Assembly: GCA_000233775.1 (NCBI GenBank)
Contig: CP003096.1
Span: 186,001-250,000 of the forward strand
Length of the DNA: 64,000 nucleotides
Direction of reading: 5' to 3'
DNA from: Thermovirga lienii DSM 17291
GTDB taxonomy: Bacteria; Synergistota; Synergistia; Synergistales; Thermovirgaceae
Numbering within the stretch: position 1 is the stretch's first letter; every line of letters begins with the position of its first letter. The translations under genes and the position numbers were made by a program. This document shows, one piece after another, positions 1-8,351 of the stretch. Below the pieces are notes generated by a model. That model had not been told where the DNA came from. It saw nothing but the letters and a program-made list of their open reading frames with translations, and ran no database searches.

Positions 1-978
1 TTTTGCTTCGACGTCTTCTTTTACCTTTAGGGGCATGGTTTCCTTGATGACCTTTCTCTGCTTGTCTTCCACCATGTCCCACAATGGAGCCTCTTCGTTT
101 GGTGCCGCAAGTTCGTTGATTTTTTGCTTCACCGGGGATATTACGTCCCCTGTTAAGCTCTCCAGTATATCGTGGAATAGAGATAGCAATACAGATTCAA
201 TATGGAATTTCCCGCTTTTGAATATCTCTAATTCATATATTGGAGCAAACATCTTTTCCTCGTATAAAGAATAGACTGCAGCCAAAAGGGTCACCACATA
301 GGTGTGGGCAAGGACGCTGCTTTCTAAGGTACGCTTGATTCGGTTCCATCGGATCAGGTATTTAAGGTTCCGCACGGTCAGGAAATATTCCTTGTGGCTT
401 TCGACTATTCTGTCGTATTCTTCATAATTTGGGATCTCGCTTATACTTTTTTGGATCTCTTTTTCCCGTGTAATGTAAGCACTCTCGTATACTTTTTTGT
501 TCGTAATGCATTCTTCCAGGGCGGCCTTTCTTTTGCAGTAATTGAAGAGGTTGTCTACGCGCTCAATGATTTCTGGCTCTTCACTGTCCAGACGAAGCTT
601 TGCTTTCATGTATGGCAAAAGTTCGTTACCAATAGGCCTTGGGAAGAGAGGTGCGATTTTATGTGCTGCTTCGTTTCTGAGGGTTTCGTAGTAATTTTCG
701 CCCCGCTTCTTGTCCTTAACTGGTATGTTCTCAAGGGATTCTATGGTGTGTCTTGGAATGTCCGATATTTCGAACTTGGTGAAAGACTGAAGCAGTGCAC
801 GCAAGATGAGGTGATCGATGAACTTGTCATTTTCGCCCATCTGGCGGGCTATCGCGTAACCCAGGTGGGCAACGTATGCTGCATTCTCTGCCTCGGTCCA
901 TGTCTCTATGCGGGGCAGGAAGTTCCATCGCTGCATGCTCATTAACCTTTTTAACGCTGAAATCAGGCTTCTTGCCAT
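1..978 (-). CDS. Tandem HD-domain protein, YfbR-like (3' end cut by window edge)
   Basis: An open frame of 326 codons runs from ATG at 978 to the window edge with no stop, so the C-terminus lies outside. An AAAGGGG ribosome site precedes the ATG. Residues about 215-290 resemble the HD nucleotidases of the YfbR type: a His in LAHT (about 225), an FHD doublet (about 269-270), then SLTGD and SPVK, the segment that in YfbR reads EVLTGD..TPVK. Residues about 15-80 look like a second copy of the same fold in which the His and HD ligands are lost (QSF in place of the HD doublet). YfbR enzymes remove the 5' phosphate from deoxynucleotides. Substrate and activity here are inference. The plus-strand open frames over this stretch are shadows. 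Confidence 0.7.
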   Translation of the reverse strand, partial: MARSLISALKRLMSMQRWNFLPRIETWTEAENAAYVAHLGYAIARQMGENDKFIDHLILRALLQSFTKFEISDIPRHTIESLENIPVKDKKRGENYYETLRNEAAHKIAPLFPRPIGNELLPYMKAKLRLDSEEPEIIERVDNLFNYCKRKAALEECITNKKVYESAYITREKEIQKSISEIPNYEEYDRIVESHKEYFLTVRNLKYLIRWNRIKRTLESSVLAHTYVVTLLAAVYSLYEEKMFAPIYELEIFKSGKFHIESVLLSLFHDILESLTGDVISPVKQKINELAAPNEEAPLWDMVEDKQRKVIKETMPLKVKEDVEAK

Positions 979-1161
979 GCCCTCAACCCCTTTCAGGCAC
1001 ATGTATAACCTAATTTTAGCATGATGAAGAAAGCTATTATCAAGTGGCTCGCCCGAACAGCAGAGAGGCCTCTTTGGAGTAATGTAAAATTTTTAAAGCA
1101 TACAACACCAAAAGTAAAGACCTCGTACATTATTGTAGAGGCTAGGGAGTTTATACTAGCT

Positions 1162-1326
1162 TTAGGATGGAGGTAAGGGTGGGTCGTTAAAGACCGGGTC
1201 GGCATATTAATGATGTTGGGCCGTGGGTCAGATAGACCACCCTCCGCCAACCCGGACAGTATCAAGGGCGAGGCGGACCTCGGCCCGAGTTCACGAGGTA
1301 GGGTGCGGAGGGCAGCCCTCTTTACG
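1162..1326 (+). ncRNA. Putative IS110 bridge RNA (copy A)
   Basis: This non-coding left-end segment is conserved with copy B (51926-52094) and folds into stem-loops supported by paired changes. Stem 1 is 1194-1202 with 1247-1255 (CCGGGTCGG/CCAACCCGG); the outer C-G pair becomes T-A in copy B. Stem 2 is GGGCGAGG (1266-1273) with CCTCGGCCC (1278-1286); copy B has GGGCAAGG and CCTTGGCCC, a G-C to A-T exchange. A small hairpin GGTC/GACC sits inside stem 1. IS110 left ends are known to encode bridge RNAs with target- and donor-binding loops. The loop inside stem 1 is the most variable part between copies, as expected for a guide loop. Exact RNA ends cannot be read from sequence. Confidence 0.65.
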
Positions 1327-1350
1327 CTCCATCACTACAAAATGATGGAG
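1327..1350 (+). promoter_or_regulatory. Hairpin masking the transposase ribosome site
   Basis: CTCCATCA (1327-1334) is exactly complementary to TGATGGAG (1343-1350), with an 8-base loop. The 3' arm contains the GGAGG that serves the ATG at 1359. The same hairpin is intact in copy B (51902-51925). When folded it would hide the ribosome site, a plausible brake on transposase synthesis. The structure is read directly; the regulatory role is inference. Confidence 0.55.
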
Positions 1351-1358
1351 GTAACCCT

Positions 1359-2315
1359 ATGAATAACTGTATAGGTATTGACGTAGGAAAGCAAGAGTTA
1401 GTTGTATTTGACGGTAAGAATCATAGAATATTCCCTAATGACGAACACCTATCGCAACTGCACAACTACATAAAATCTAGGGGTAAAGATGTAAAAATAA
1501 TATTTGAACCTACCAGCACATATTCAAGACGGTTAGAAGAACTGTGCATAACGAACAGCATTCCCTTCAAAAAGGTCAACCCTAGCATCGTCCCAAACCT
1601 CAGGCGTGTAGAGAATATCCGTTCAAAGACAGACAAAAGCGATTCGCAATTGCTCTTTCTATACGGCAGCAGAGAGGATGTTGTAGAGAGTGCTCCCAAA
1701 GACAACTGGCCTAAAAGCGTAATATCAATACTAAACCTATACCAAATATTTCAGCGTAATCGCATAGCCCTTCAAGGTAGCTTGGACGCCCTGATACGAG
1801 AACCCTATATGCTTGAAGATTCCTGCAACCTCATAAAAGAAGAGATCCGCCGCCACAAGGCCATGGAAGAAAAAATGCTAAAGGACGCCGAGGGTTTAGT
1901 AATCGAAAATGGAAGGGAAGATATGCTGCAGTTTCTAAAATCAATTCCTGGAATCGGAATAGTTACGGCTCTGTATCTCCTAGTCTTTTTCTTTAAATTC
2001 CCTGATGCAAACAGAAAACAGATAACTGCCCTTGCAGGGCTAGATCCCATTCAGCATCAGTCTGGAAGCTCTGTACACGGAAAACCTCGCATCAGCAAGC
2101 AAGGAAGCTCTCTTATAAGAAAAATCCTCTACCAGGCTACCCTATCTGCTGCAAGGTATAACCCTTATATACGAAAACATTATGAGAACCTAAAAAAATC
2201 AGGGAAACCAGACAAATTAGCTAGAACTGCCGCAGCCAGAAAACTCTTACTCTTGGCTTTCTCTATATTTAAATACAAGCGACCCTTTACTCTGGAATAT
2301 GAACCTGTAAACTAA
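1359..2315 (+). CDS. IS110-family transposase (DEDD recombinase)
   Basis: 318 residues, normal for the family. The N-terminal RuvC-like DEDD domain begins with GIDVGKQELV (first Asp about residue 8), followed by IIFEPTSTYS (Glu about 50) and KTDKSDSQLL (the Asp pair about 91-94). The C-terminal transposase_20 part has SIPGIGIVTA and the LAGLDPIQHQSGSS stretch that carries the catalytic Ser region. ATG at 1359 has GGAGG seven bases upstream, inside the hairpin at 1327-1350. The frame is uninterrupted, so this copy may be active, in contrast to the interrupted copy at 49674-51893. It acts on DNA in the cytoplasm with the guide RNA encoded in its left end. Confidence 0.9.
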   Translation: MNNCIGIDVGKQELVVFDGKNHRIFPNDEHLSQLHNYIKSRGKDVKIIFEPTSTYSRRLEELCITNSIPFKKVNPSIVPNLRRVENIRSKTDKSDSQLLFLYGSREDVVESAPKDNWPKSVISILNLYQIFQRNRIALQGSLDALIREPYMLEDSCNLIKEEIRRHKAMEEKMLKDAEGLVIENGREDMLQFLKSIPGIGIVTALYLLVFFFKFPDANRKQITALAGLDPIQHQSGSSVHGKPRISKQGSSLIRKILYQATLSAARYNPYIRKHYENLKKSGKPDKLARTAAARKLLLLAFSIFKYKRPFTLEYEPVN

Positions 2316-2386
2316 AAACAAATCTATAGATCAAAACCCTTGACTTTCAATACAGTATCTGACCCCAAAGTGTAACTCTACCTGCT

Positions 2387-3721
2387 TCATCCCCTTTTCC
2401 TTATAACCCACCAGGGAGCCATGGAGGTGTCCAGGTGTCCTGCGCCGAATATTTCCCAGAGGGTTGAGAAGGCATTGTGAACCCTGTTGATCATTGCAAA
2501 TATTGGAGTAAACACTATCCAGGGGAAAAGTTTCATATCCTGCCAGGGCCTTTCGGACAGCACCAAGACGAAGATTATGAAGAAAAACGCAGTAACGGTA
2601 AGGTAAAACAAGTACACCAAAGCCATTATCCCCAAGGCAAAGGATGCAGGGAAAGCTATCACAATGTACGTCAAGTATCCTGTTATGGCAAAGGGCATGA
2701 CTATCTGAAAAAGAAGCCCCATCCACAGCAGTGCAATGAAGTTTCTCCATCCAACCAATCTCGGAGTGAAGGTCATCCAGTGTTTTCTGAAGTATATGTA
2801 AGCCAGGTCACCATCCCAGCGCAAACGCTGCTTGAAGAAATCCTTAAAGGTCTCAGGCACGTCCGTTAGTCCCACTGCCTCCGGGTCGAAGACTATCTTC
2901 ATATTTTTGTGCCGCCCAAAGTAGTTCTTTATTCTAAGCGTCAAGTCTAAATCTTCTGCGCTGCCTGTTCCCCAGCCCATTACCGTCTTTAACATTTCTT
3001 TTCTGAAGACGCCGAATGCTCCAGAGATGTTGTTGATTATATTGAAGGCGCTTAGCCCTGTTCTGCTGGCTTGGATGGAGAAGAAGTACTCTATGGCCTG
3101 AAGTCGGGTGACAAGGCTTCTGCGTATATTTCTGACCTTCAAGGAGCCGGATACTGCTACCACGTCAGGATCTTCGAAGTGCCTGGTTGCCCTCTCCACC
3201 ATATTGTTGTCAAAGGACGTATCTCCATCCAATGCCATTACTATTTCACCTTTTGCAAAAATAAGTCCCGAGTTAAGAGACGATACCCTTCCGCCTCGCT
3301 TCCATTTGGGGAGTACCAGTAAGCTTCTTTTAGGCATTTGGCTTACTGCTTTTTCCATAGACCTGGCGGCTTCGTAGGTTTCTTTGTTTTTCTCAGCACC
3401 GTCTACGACGGCTATAATTTGGATAGGTCCTGGGTAGAGCTGCTCCGCCAGCGTCTGAATGGTCCTTTTTACACCGTCCTTCTCGTTGTAGCAGGTGATT
3501 ATGCAGGAAACGAATGGATAATTGCGGTCCTGGGTATATTTTTCGCTCATCCTTATAAGGCCGTACTTCAAGATGCCCAAAAGCACCATGAGGTAAACCG
3601 GAACTTCAAAGAACAGCACGAAAGGCACAAAACGGAATATGACCTGCCAAGTCTTGGCAGAGAAGGGATCTCCCAGGATAACTATAAATACATCAAATAC
3701 TCGAGACAAAAAGTCAGTCAT
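2387..3721 (-). CDS. Membrane-bound family 2 glycosyltransferase (polysaccharide synthase type)
   Basis: 444 residues with the layout of processive GT2 synthases such as PgaC/BcsA. An N-terminal membrane segment (about 28-55) is followed by a cytoplasmic GT-A domain with VVDG (105-108), DGD (165-167), the catalytic ED pair in SAEDLDL (256-257) and the QRLRW acceptor motif (298-302). Three or more membrane segments follow (about 328-420). It would polymerise and extrude a sugar chain from a nucleotide-sugar donor; the sugar cannot be read from sequence. No PilZ domain is visible. The start overlaps the stop of the upstream gene by 8 bases, so the two are co-translated. The HlyD- and TolC-like genes upstream suggest the product is exported through both membranes. 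Confidence 0.88.
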   Translation of the reverse strand: MTDFLSRVFDVFIVILGDPFSAKTWQVIFRFVPFVLFFEVPVYLMVLLGILKYGLIRMSEKYTQDRNYPFVSCIITCYNEKDGVKRTIQTLAEQLYPGPIQIIAVVDGAEKNKETYEAARSMEKAVSQMPKRSLLVLPKWKRGGRVSSLNSGLIFAKGEIVMALDGDTSFDNNMVERATRHFEDPDVVAVSGSLKVRNIRRSLVTRLQAIEYFFSIQASRTGLSAFNIINNISGAFGVFRKEMLKTVMGWGTGSAEDLDLTLRIKNYFGRHKNMKIVFDPEAVGLTDVPETFKDFFKQRLRWDGDLAYIYFRKHWMTFTPRLVGWRNFIALLWMGLLFQIVMPFAITGYLTYIVIAFPASFALGIMALVYLFYLTVTAFFFIIFVLVLSERPWQDMKLFPWIVFTPIFAMINRVHNAFSTLWEIFGAGHLDTSMAPWWVIRKRG

Positions 3722-5117
3722 TACCTAGCACTCCAGACAGCCTGCTGAGTATCCTCCCTGCGTCATCTCCGTCCATTAAATCGTCGGGTGTAGAGAACAA
3801 AGCTACCCTGAACTCTAATGTTCCTTCATAATTTATTTCTATCAATGACTCGAGGTTTTTAATCCTTTCTGAGAGGATTTTTGCTCCCCTTTTGTCCGTC
3901 TTGGGCAAGAGGAGCCACAGGTTGTTGACGGAAGTCCTGGTGGAAACGTCCGTTCCCCTGATTAGTTGCCTCAGCCTTCTGGCTATTTCGTTGGCCAGGG
4001 CCAAGGTCTTTTCGCGTCCAATTTTTAGGGAAACCTCAGGGAGATTGGCTATGTAAATTCCAACTATGGAAAAATTGTCCTCAGGATATCTTCTGTGAAG
4101 CTCCAAAAGCCAATCTATGAGTTTGCTGAAATGCTGAGGAGTCATGTAGTTGAGGTGGTCGAAGAGGCTGTATATTTCCTCCATAGTTCCCACCCTTGCA
4201 GAAGTCCTTCCTTTATCGGTTATCCTGAAACCGTATATGTTTTTGACTACTAGCTCGTCGGTTTCAGACCTGGTTCTGCAGTTGAAACAGTCCACTACCA
4301 CTTCCGGATCTATAAACCTATGCCCACAATCGTTGCACGAATAGCTTTCCGCCGGATGGTCGTAATCTTCTCCCAGGTGCCTGAGCCTTGTGTGGCAGAA
4401 GGGACACCTTAGGTGGTCTTCTAGCAAGAAGTCTTCTACAGGTCCAACCCTTCCGCAGGTAAAACAGTGGATGAATTCCTTTTTGACTATATCTATGCTG
4501 CGGCAGTTGGGACATATGTCTATGTAGTTCAAGTGAGACGTTTTGCACCTTGGGCACAGCCTTATGCGGTCTTTAAGCTCCCCGAACTCCAACAAACCCT
4601 TTTGTTTTAAAAACATTATCCATTCTTCCCCCATAGAAGGGTCATCGCTTAGACAGGACGCCAGAGGATATGTGTAGGCATTGGGGGTAAAGGGTTCAAG
4701 TAGAGGCTCTATCTCCGTGTTAGGTCTTGCATATAAATATGCCAACAGGCGAAAATCTGGGCTCTCCTTTTGAGCCTCCTGGTTTACCTCGTTCAGGCGG
4801 TTTAAAATTTGAAGAGCCTTCATTGTTACTTCATCTATGGAGGAGACCGTACCGTCGCACAGGGCCGATATCCTAGCAGGAAGCGGAGAAGTCGTAAATA
4901 ACGGCTTGGCGCACGATGAAGGGTTGCTTCGTATCATGCATGAGGCTTTGAGTGCCATTTCTACAGGCTCGGCGCCGTCTATAATGAAGGCGTCAGCCTC
5001 TTCTAGGGTCTTTCCCAGCTCTTCCAGGGAGCTTACATCTCTTAGGGTGTCATACCTGTTGAGGCAGGGGGTTTCCGCCAAGGTAAAGCGAACAAATTTT
5101 ATGTCCCTTTCGGTCAT
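3714..5117 (-). CDS. Zinc-ribbon (TackOD1-like) protein with degenerate GGDEF domain
   Basis: 467 residues. Residues 1-110 look like a weak receiver-like domain. Residues about 185-285 hold six CxxC pairs (188/191, 202/205, 218/221, 238/241, 261/264, 277/280), including an IHCFTCGRVGP stretch typical of the TackOD1 metal-binding domain, as I remember that family. Residues about 305-460 resemble a GGDEF domain, but the signature position reads NNLWLL instead of GGDEF, so cyclase activity is unlikely. It sits between the adaptor and the synthase genes and overlaps the synthase start. A role as a c-di-GMP or metal-responsive cytoplasmic regulator of polysaccharide synthesis is inference. The domain name is moderately sure; the degenerate cyclase is clear. 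Confidence 0.65.
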   Translation of the reverse strand: MTERDIKFVRFTLAETPCLNRYDTLRDVSSLEELGKTLEEADAFIIDGAEPVEMALKASCMIRSNPSSCAKPLFTTSPLPARISALCDGTVSSIDEVTMKALQILNRLNEVNQEAQKESPDFRLLAYLYARPNTEIEPLLEPFTPNAYTYPLASCLSDDPSMGEEWIMFLKQKGLLEFGELKDRIRLCPRCKTSHLNYIDICPNCRSIDIVKKEFIHCFTCGRVGPVEDFLLEDHLRCPFCHTRLRHLGEDYDHPAESYSCNDCGHRFIDPEVVVDCFNCRTRSETDELVVKNIYGFRITDKGRTSARVGTMEEIYSLFDHLNYMTPQHFSKLIDWLLELHRRYPEDNFSIVGIYIANLPEVSLKIGREKTLALANEIARRLRQLIRGTDVSTRTSVNNLWLLLPKTDKRGAKILSERIKNLESLIEINYEGTLEFRVALFSTPDDLMDGDDAGRILSRLSGVLGND

Positions 5118-5142
5118 CTTTCACTCACTTCCTTTTTCATTT

Positions 5143-6192
5143 TTACTTCCAGAATTTAAAGTGGAATCCCCAGTGAGTGGAGAAGGGCATTCCTTCCATC
5201 AGCAAGTTTGCCGGTACTGGCTCAATCGGTTCCAGGACAACCTTTACTGCCACCTCGTTCTCGCTGAAGGGATCCCTAAGTTCGGGAGGTACAGTTTGGG
5301 CTCTGGTCGGCATCTCCTTTACCTTGGCTTTTATTACCTTTCCTCCTGGGAATCTTAGACTTACAGGCCTTCCGACGGATACGAAATGTAGGTCTTCCGG
5401 CTCGACGTACGTCACAAAGGTTACCGAATCCCTGTCAGCCACTGTAGCAAGTACGTCGCCTTGGGCCAGGTTTTGGTTGGGTACCACGAAGATTTCTGCG
5501 ATTATGCCGTTAACAGGAGAGGTCACATCCATGGGTTTTTCTGCCATCTCAAGGGCCTTTATTTCAGCCTCCAGCTGCTTTAGCCTTACCTCGTACTGCA
5601 GGTCTACAGCCGTTTCTGATTTGGCCAATTCGTCCTTCAGCCTTATATAGTTTGCTGCTGCCAAGGCAAAGGCGCTTTTTGCCGAGTTCAGCTCTGCCCT
5701 CGTAGCAGCGCCCTTTTCGAATAGTTCCTCTGTGTCTTTAAGGATCTTTCTGCGATATTCCAATTCTTGCTTTGCCAGGGACAAAAGCTCCTTCAGTCTT
5801 GGTGCGTCGCTGGGAGCAGGGTAATATTCGAGCAGGGCGTCCCTTTCCGCTTTAAGGACCTGAAGCCTTTCTGGCTGAGATGTGGGCTTTATAGTAAAGA
5901 GTACATCCCCTGCTTTTGCTATTTCTCCCTGTCTTGCCGATACAGATTCTACTACGCAGGCTCTGGGGGAAGTTACGGCGACCCTTTCCATCTGCAGCAC
6001 TCCAGGAGAAATGGAGAAGAACAAACCGCTTCCTATCTTGAACATAAAGTACAAAAAGGGGCTGCAGACTATAAGCACCACCAGAAACCACCGCCATTTG
6101 GGGAAGACCCGTTTGGCTGGCGCATAGGGCACCTTTAAGCCGTCCTTTGCGTCTGGGTTCTTGCTCTTTGGGGAGTCAAATTTTACTTTCAC
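5143..6192 (-). CDS. HlyD-family periplasmic adaptor (membrane fusion protein)
   Basis: 349 residues. A short basic cytoplasmic tail is followed by one membrane segment (about 34-58). Next comes a lipoyl half-motif (about 70-105), a long helical hairpin (about 108-215, rich in Glu, Lys, Leu and Ala), the second lipoyl half with SPVNGIIAEIFV (about 228-245) and a beta-barrel region. Such proteins bridge an inner-membrane exporter and a TolC-type channel. Its ATG overlaps the stop of the TolC-like gene by 4 bases (ATGA). There is no ABC ATPase nearby, and the partner on the inner membrane is a GT2 synthase, an arrangement like Alg44-type adaptors in synthase-dependent secretion. The partner assignment is inference from the gene order. 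Confidence 0.85.
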   Translation of the reverse strand: MKVKFDSPKSKNPDAKDGLKVPYAPAKRVFPKWRWFLVVLIVCSPFLYFMFKIGSGLFFSISPGVLQMERVAVTSPRACVVESVSARQGEIAKAGDVLFTIKPTSQPERLQVLKAERDALLEYYPAPSDAPRLKELLSLAKQELEYRRKILKDTEELFEKGAATRAELNSAKSAFALAAANYIRLKDELAKSETAVDLQYEVRLKQLEAEIKALEMAEKPMDVTSPVNGIIAEIFVVPNQNLAQGDVLATVADRDSVTFVTYVEPEDLHFVSVGRPVSLRFPGGKVIKAKVKEMPTRAQTVPPELRDPFSENEVAVKVVLEPIEPVPANLLMEGMPFSTHWGFHFKFWK

Positions 6193-8351
6193 GGTTTCAT
6201 CTCCTTATATTCCTTCCATGATTGAACAAAAATGCCCTCAAACTGGGGCGAAGCAAGGTTTTCTTCTATATATGCCATACCTTCATGGAACTTTGCCCTG
6301 CCTGCTGAGGCATAGCTTTCCTGTTCGGATAGACAGCTTTCTACACTTTGAGCCACGCCTATCTTAAGGTGTGGGTAGCTTGCCATTATGGTTTTTGCCC
6401 GTTTTGCTACATTTTGGGGGGTTGAGGAGTATATCATTACAGCTGCATACTCCAGGCCAGCATCCTCAAACCCAGGAGCTGTTACCCTTCCAAGTTCACC
6501 TTCCAGGTACCTGGGATGTATAGATAGGGAAACGGGTAAGGGCGAGGTCCTTGCTACGTCTTTTACCGTATCCACAAGTTTTTGGGCCAGCTCCTTTCTT
6601 TTGGCAGCGGCGCCGGGAAGGGAATCGGGCTCTATATCCAGATGAATCCCTCTGAAAGGAAAGGGGGACAAGCTTTTAACCAGCTTTAAAAGTTTAGGCC
6701 GTTCTTTTTCAAGCAGCCAGTTTGGATCTCCTAGCAAAAGATCAACAGTAATGCCCTGCCTGTGGCACTCTTCGATAAGGTCCCTAAGGGAAGCCTTCCC
6801 TTCAGGAGTTTCTAGGTATCTTAATTGTGTATTGTTAAAGGAAACGAGCATCCTTTTAAATCCCTCAAAGCGGAGGCGCTGTACCTCTTCTTTCCTGGTC
6901 TCTGCGTTCAGGAAGGGGGAAGGATCCCAGACATAGGCGGAAAGAAGCAGGGAGGGCTCCATCATATTGTCGTTAAGTGGGGTCAGAGAGCCTGAGTTAA
7001 CTTTCAACGGGAAATATCGGGTTTTATTTCCTCCGAGGGCCTCTAGGTCTGGCGGATAGGCAAAAACTGCAAGTTCCGCTTCGGTCTGCAGAAAGAGGCT
7101 TTGGGCATCTATAAGGTCTAGGGACGCCCGCAAGTAGCTGTAACGGCTTTTTAAGAGCTGCTCAAAGGTGTCTCCTGGAAGTTTGCTGTGTCTCAGGCTG
7201 TTTTCCCTTATGGCTTCCTCGGCTGACTGGAGTCGTCTTCCGTTTGCTTCTATGGATTTGAGGGCATACTCTCTCAACTTGAGGATCCTGGAAAGCTCCT
7301 CTTCCATTCTGATCTCCGCCGCCATGCGGTCCTGCTGTTCCTTTTTTAGGCTTTCCTCTGCCGCCAGCTTGAGAGGATCTTCTTCTTTGTTGAGAGCGTT
7401 GAATGGGTTTTTTATGGTTGCGGAGACATAAACCCCACTTCCCGCTCCCCCGGGAAAATCCTTTCCAGCGGATACGCCAAGCTCTATGGTTCCTTCTCGT
7501 TCAAGGTCTTCTGAAAGCTGGGCTATTTTGCCCTTAAGCTCCATCGCTTTGTCTCGGTAGTAAAGGTCAGCCAGACGAGGAATGTTGTCATAAAGGCTTT
7601 CTGTGTCCTTTTGGGGCCCAGGAAGTGTCGGAGCTTCACAGCTTTCAGGGATAGACCATCTCTTGCCCGTTGCCAGGCGAATAGCCCCAAGGGCCTGGTC
7701 TATTCGCATCTTTGAACTTTCCAGGTCCCTTTTGGCCATATCGAAGGCTGACATAAATTCCAGGCGGTCTGCCTCAAGGAGAAGGCCCTTTTCTTTCCTT
7801 TCCTTCAATATCTTCTCTGCTTCTTTTGCATCGGCAAGGAAGGCCTCTATGAGTCTTTCCTTCCTAAGTTCAGCCCATATGACTATGTACGCCTTCCGTA
7901 AGCTTGTGAGGGTCGTCTCCATGCTTTTGCGCAGAAGGGCTTCTCCTTTCAACCTTTCAAGCTCCGCCTTCAATAGGCGGATCTTCTCGCCGTTCCAAGT
8001 TCCCAGGATCGGGAAGGAAATTCCTCCAGTGACGGTGAGCTTCTGGTAGTGTATGTTTTCTTCGGAAGTTTCGCTCTCTGGTTCATCACTGTAGCCGTAG
8101 GTGGTTCGCAAGAAAAGGTCTGGTCCCATTCGGTCTTTCTCCGCTTCCAGTATGTAAGCGCTTTCGTTCAAGGCCGACATATATGTCAAAACCTCTGGGG
8201 ATTGGTGAATCATAGCCTCCAGCTTTTCCAAAGGAGGCAAAGGCTCAGCGTTTATGGGGCTGCAGAGGGCAACTTGGCTTGTGCAAAGAAGAACAGCCAA
8301 CACTATAATGCTAGTAATTAAACTAAAATCGGGGATCAACCTCTTCAACAT
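6189..8351 (-). CDS. TolC-like outer-membrane factor fused to a glycosidase-like TIM barrel
   Basis: 720 residues from ATG at 8351. That start has GAGGGG upstream and opens with a signal peptide (hydrophobic residues about 10-30, cleavage near VALCSP). An in-frame start farther upstream would add 49 residues before the signal and is unlikely. Residues about 40-450 are the paired long coiled helices of a TolC/OEP protein. Residues about 480-720 form a separate domain with LLLSAYVWDPSP, FKRMLVSF, GIHLDIEP (570-575, with Asp572 and Glu574 as candidate acids) and AVMIYSS. This pattern resembles glycoside-hydrolase-type TIM barrels of the GH18-like sort. A channel that carries its own sugar-cutting domain would suit polysaccharide export or trimming. 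The enzymatic role is inference. Confidence 0.75.
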   Translation of the reverse strand: MLKRLIPDFSLITSIIVLAVLLCTSQVALCSPINAEPLPPLEKLEAMIHQSPEVLTYMSALNESAYILEAEKDRMGPDLFLRTTYGYSDEPESETSEENIHYQKLTVTGGISFPILGTWNGEKIRLLKAELERLKGEALLRKSMETTLTSLRKAYIVIWAELRKERLIEAFLADAKEAEKILKERKEKGLLLEADRLEFMSAFDMAKRDLESSKMRIDQALGAIRLATGKRWSIPESCEAPTLPGPQKDTESLYDNIPRLADLYYRDKAMELKGKIAQLSEDLEREGTIELGVSAGKDFPGGAGSGVYVSATIKNPFNALNKEEDPLKLAAEESLKKEQQDRMAAEIRMEEELSRILKLREYALKSIEANGRRLQSAEEAIRENSLRHSKLPGDTFEQLLKSRYSYLRASLDLIDAQSLFLQTEAELAVFAYPPDLEALGGNKTRYFPLKVNSGSLTPLNDNMMEPSLLLSAYVWDPSPFLNAETRKEEVQRLRFEGFKRMLVSFNNTQLRYLETPEGKASLRDLIEECHRQGITVDLLLGDPNWLLEKERPKLLKLVKSLSPFPFRGIHLDIEPDSLPGAAAKRKELAQKLVDTVKDVARTSPLPVSLSIHPRYLEGELGRVTAPGFEDAGLEYAAVMIYSSTPQNVAKRAKTIMASYPHLKIGVAQSVESCLSEQESYASAGRAKFHEGMAYIEENLASPQFEGIFVQSWKEYKEMKP

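Larger units (their letters stand above)
1104..2366 (+). mobile_element. IS110-family insertion sequence, copy A (complete)
   Basis: The limits come from comparison with the second copy at 49624-52152. Similarity starts at AACACCAAAA (1104) and ends at CAGTATCTGACCCC (2366). The element has a long non-coding left end of about 255 bp, one transposase gene and a short right end of about 50 bp. This is the layout of the IS110 subgroup, whose left end encodes the bridge RNA. No terminal inverted repeats are seen, as expected for the family. The right end lies about 20 bp from the stop codon of the glycosyltransferase gene at 2387. Confidence 0.85.

Noticed and set aside
394-945. A 183-residue plus-strand open frame
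   Set aside because: It is antisense to the HD-domain gene on the minus strand, which has good ribosome site, start and family motifs; the plus-strand product is hydrophobic nonsense.
993-1265. A 90-residue minus-strand open frame
   Set aside because: It runs through the structured IS110 left end and its sequence shows no family features.
6965-7000. GGGGTCAGAGAGCC resembling the IS110 right end
   Set aside because: It lies within the intact TolC-like frame and the match stops after a few bases.
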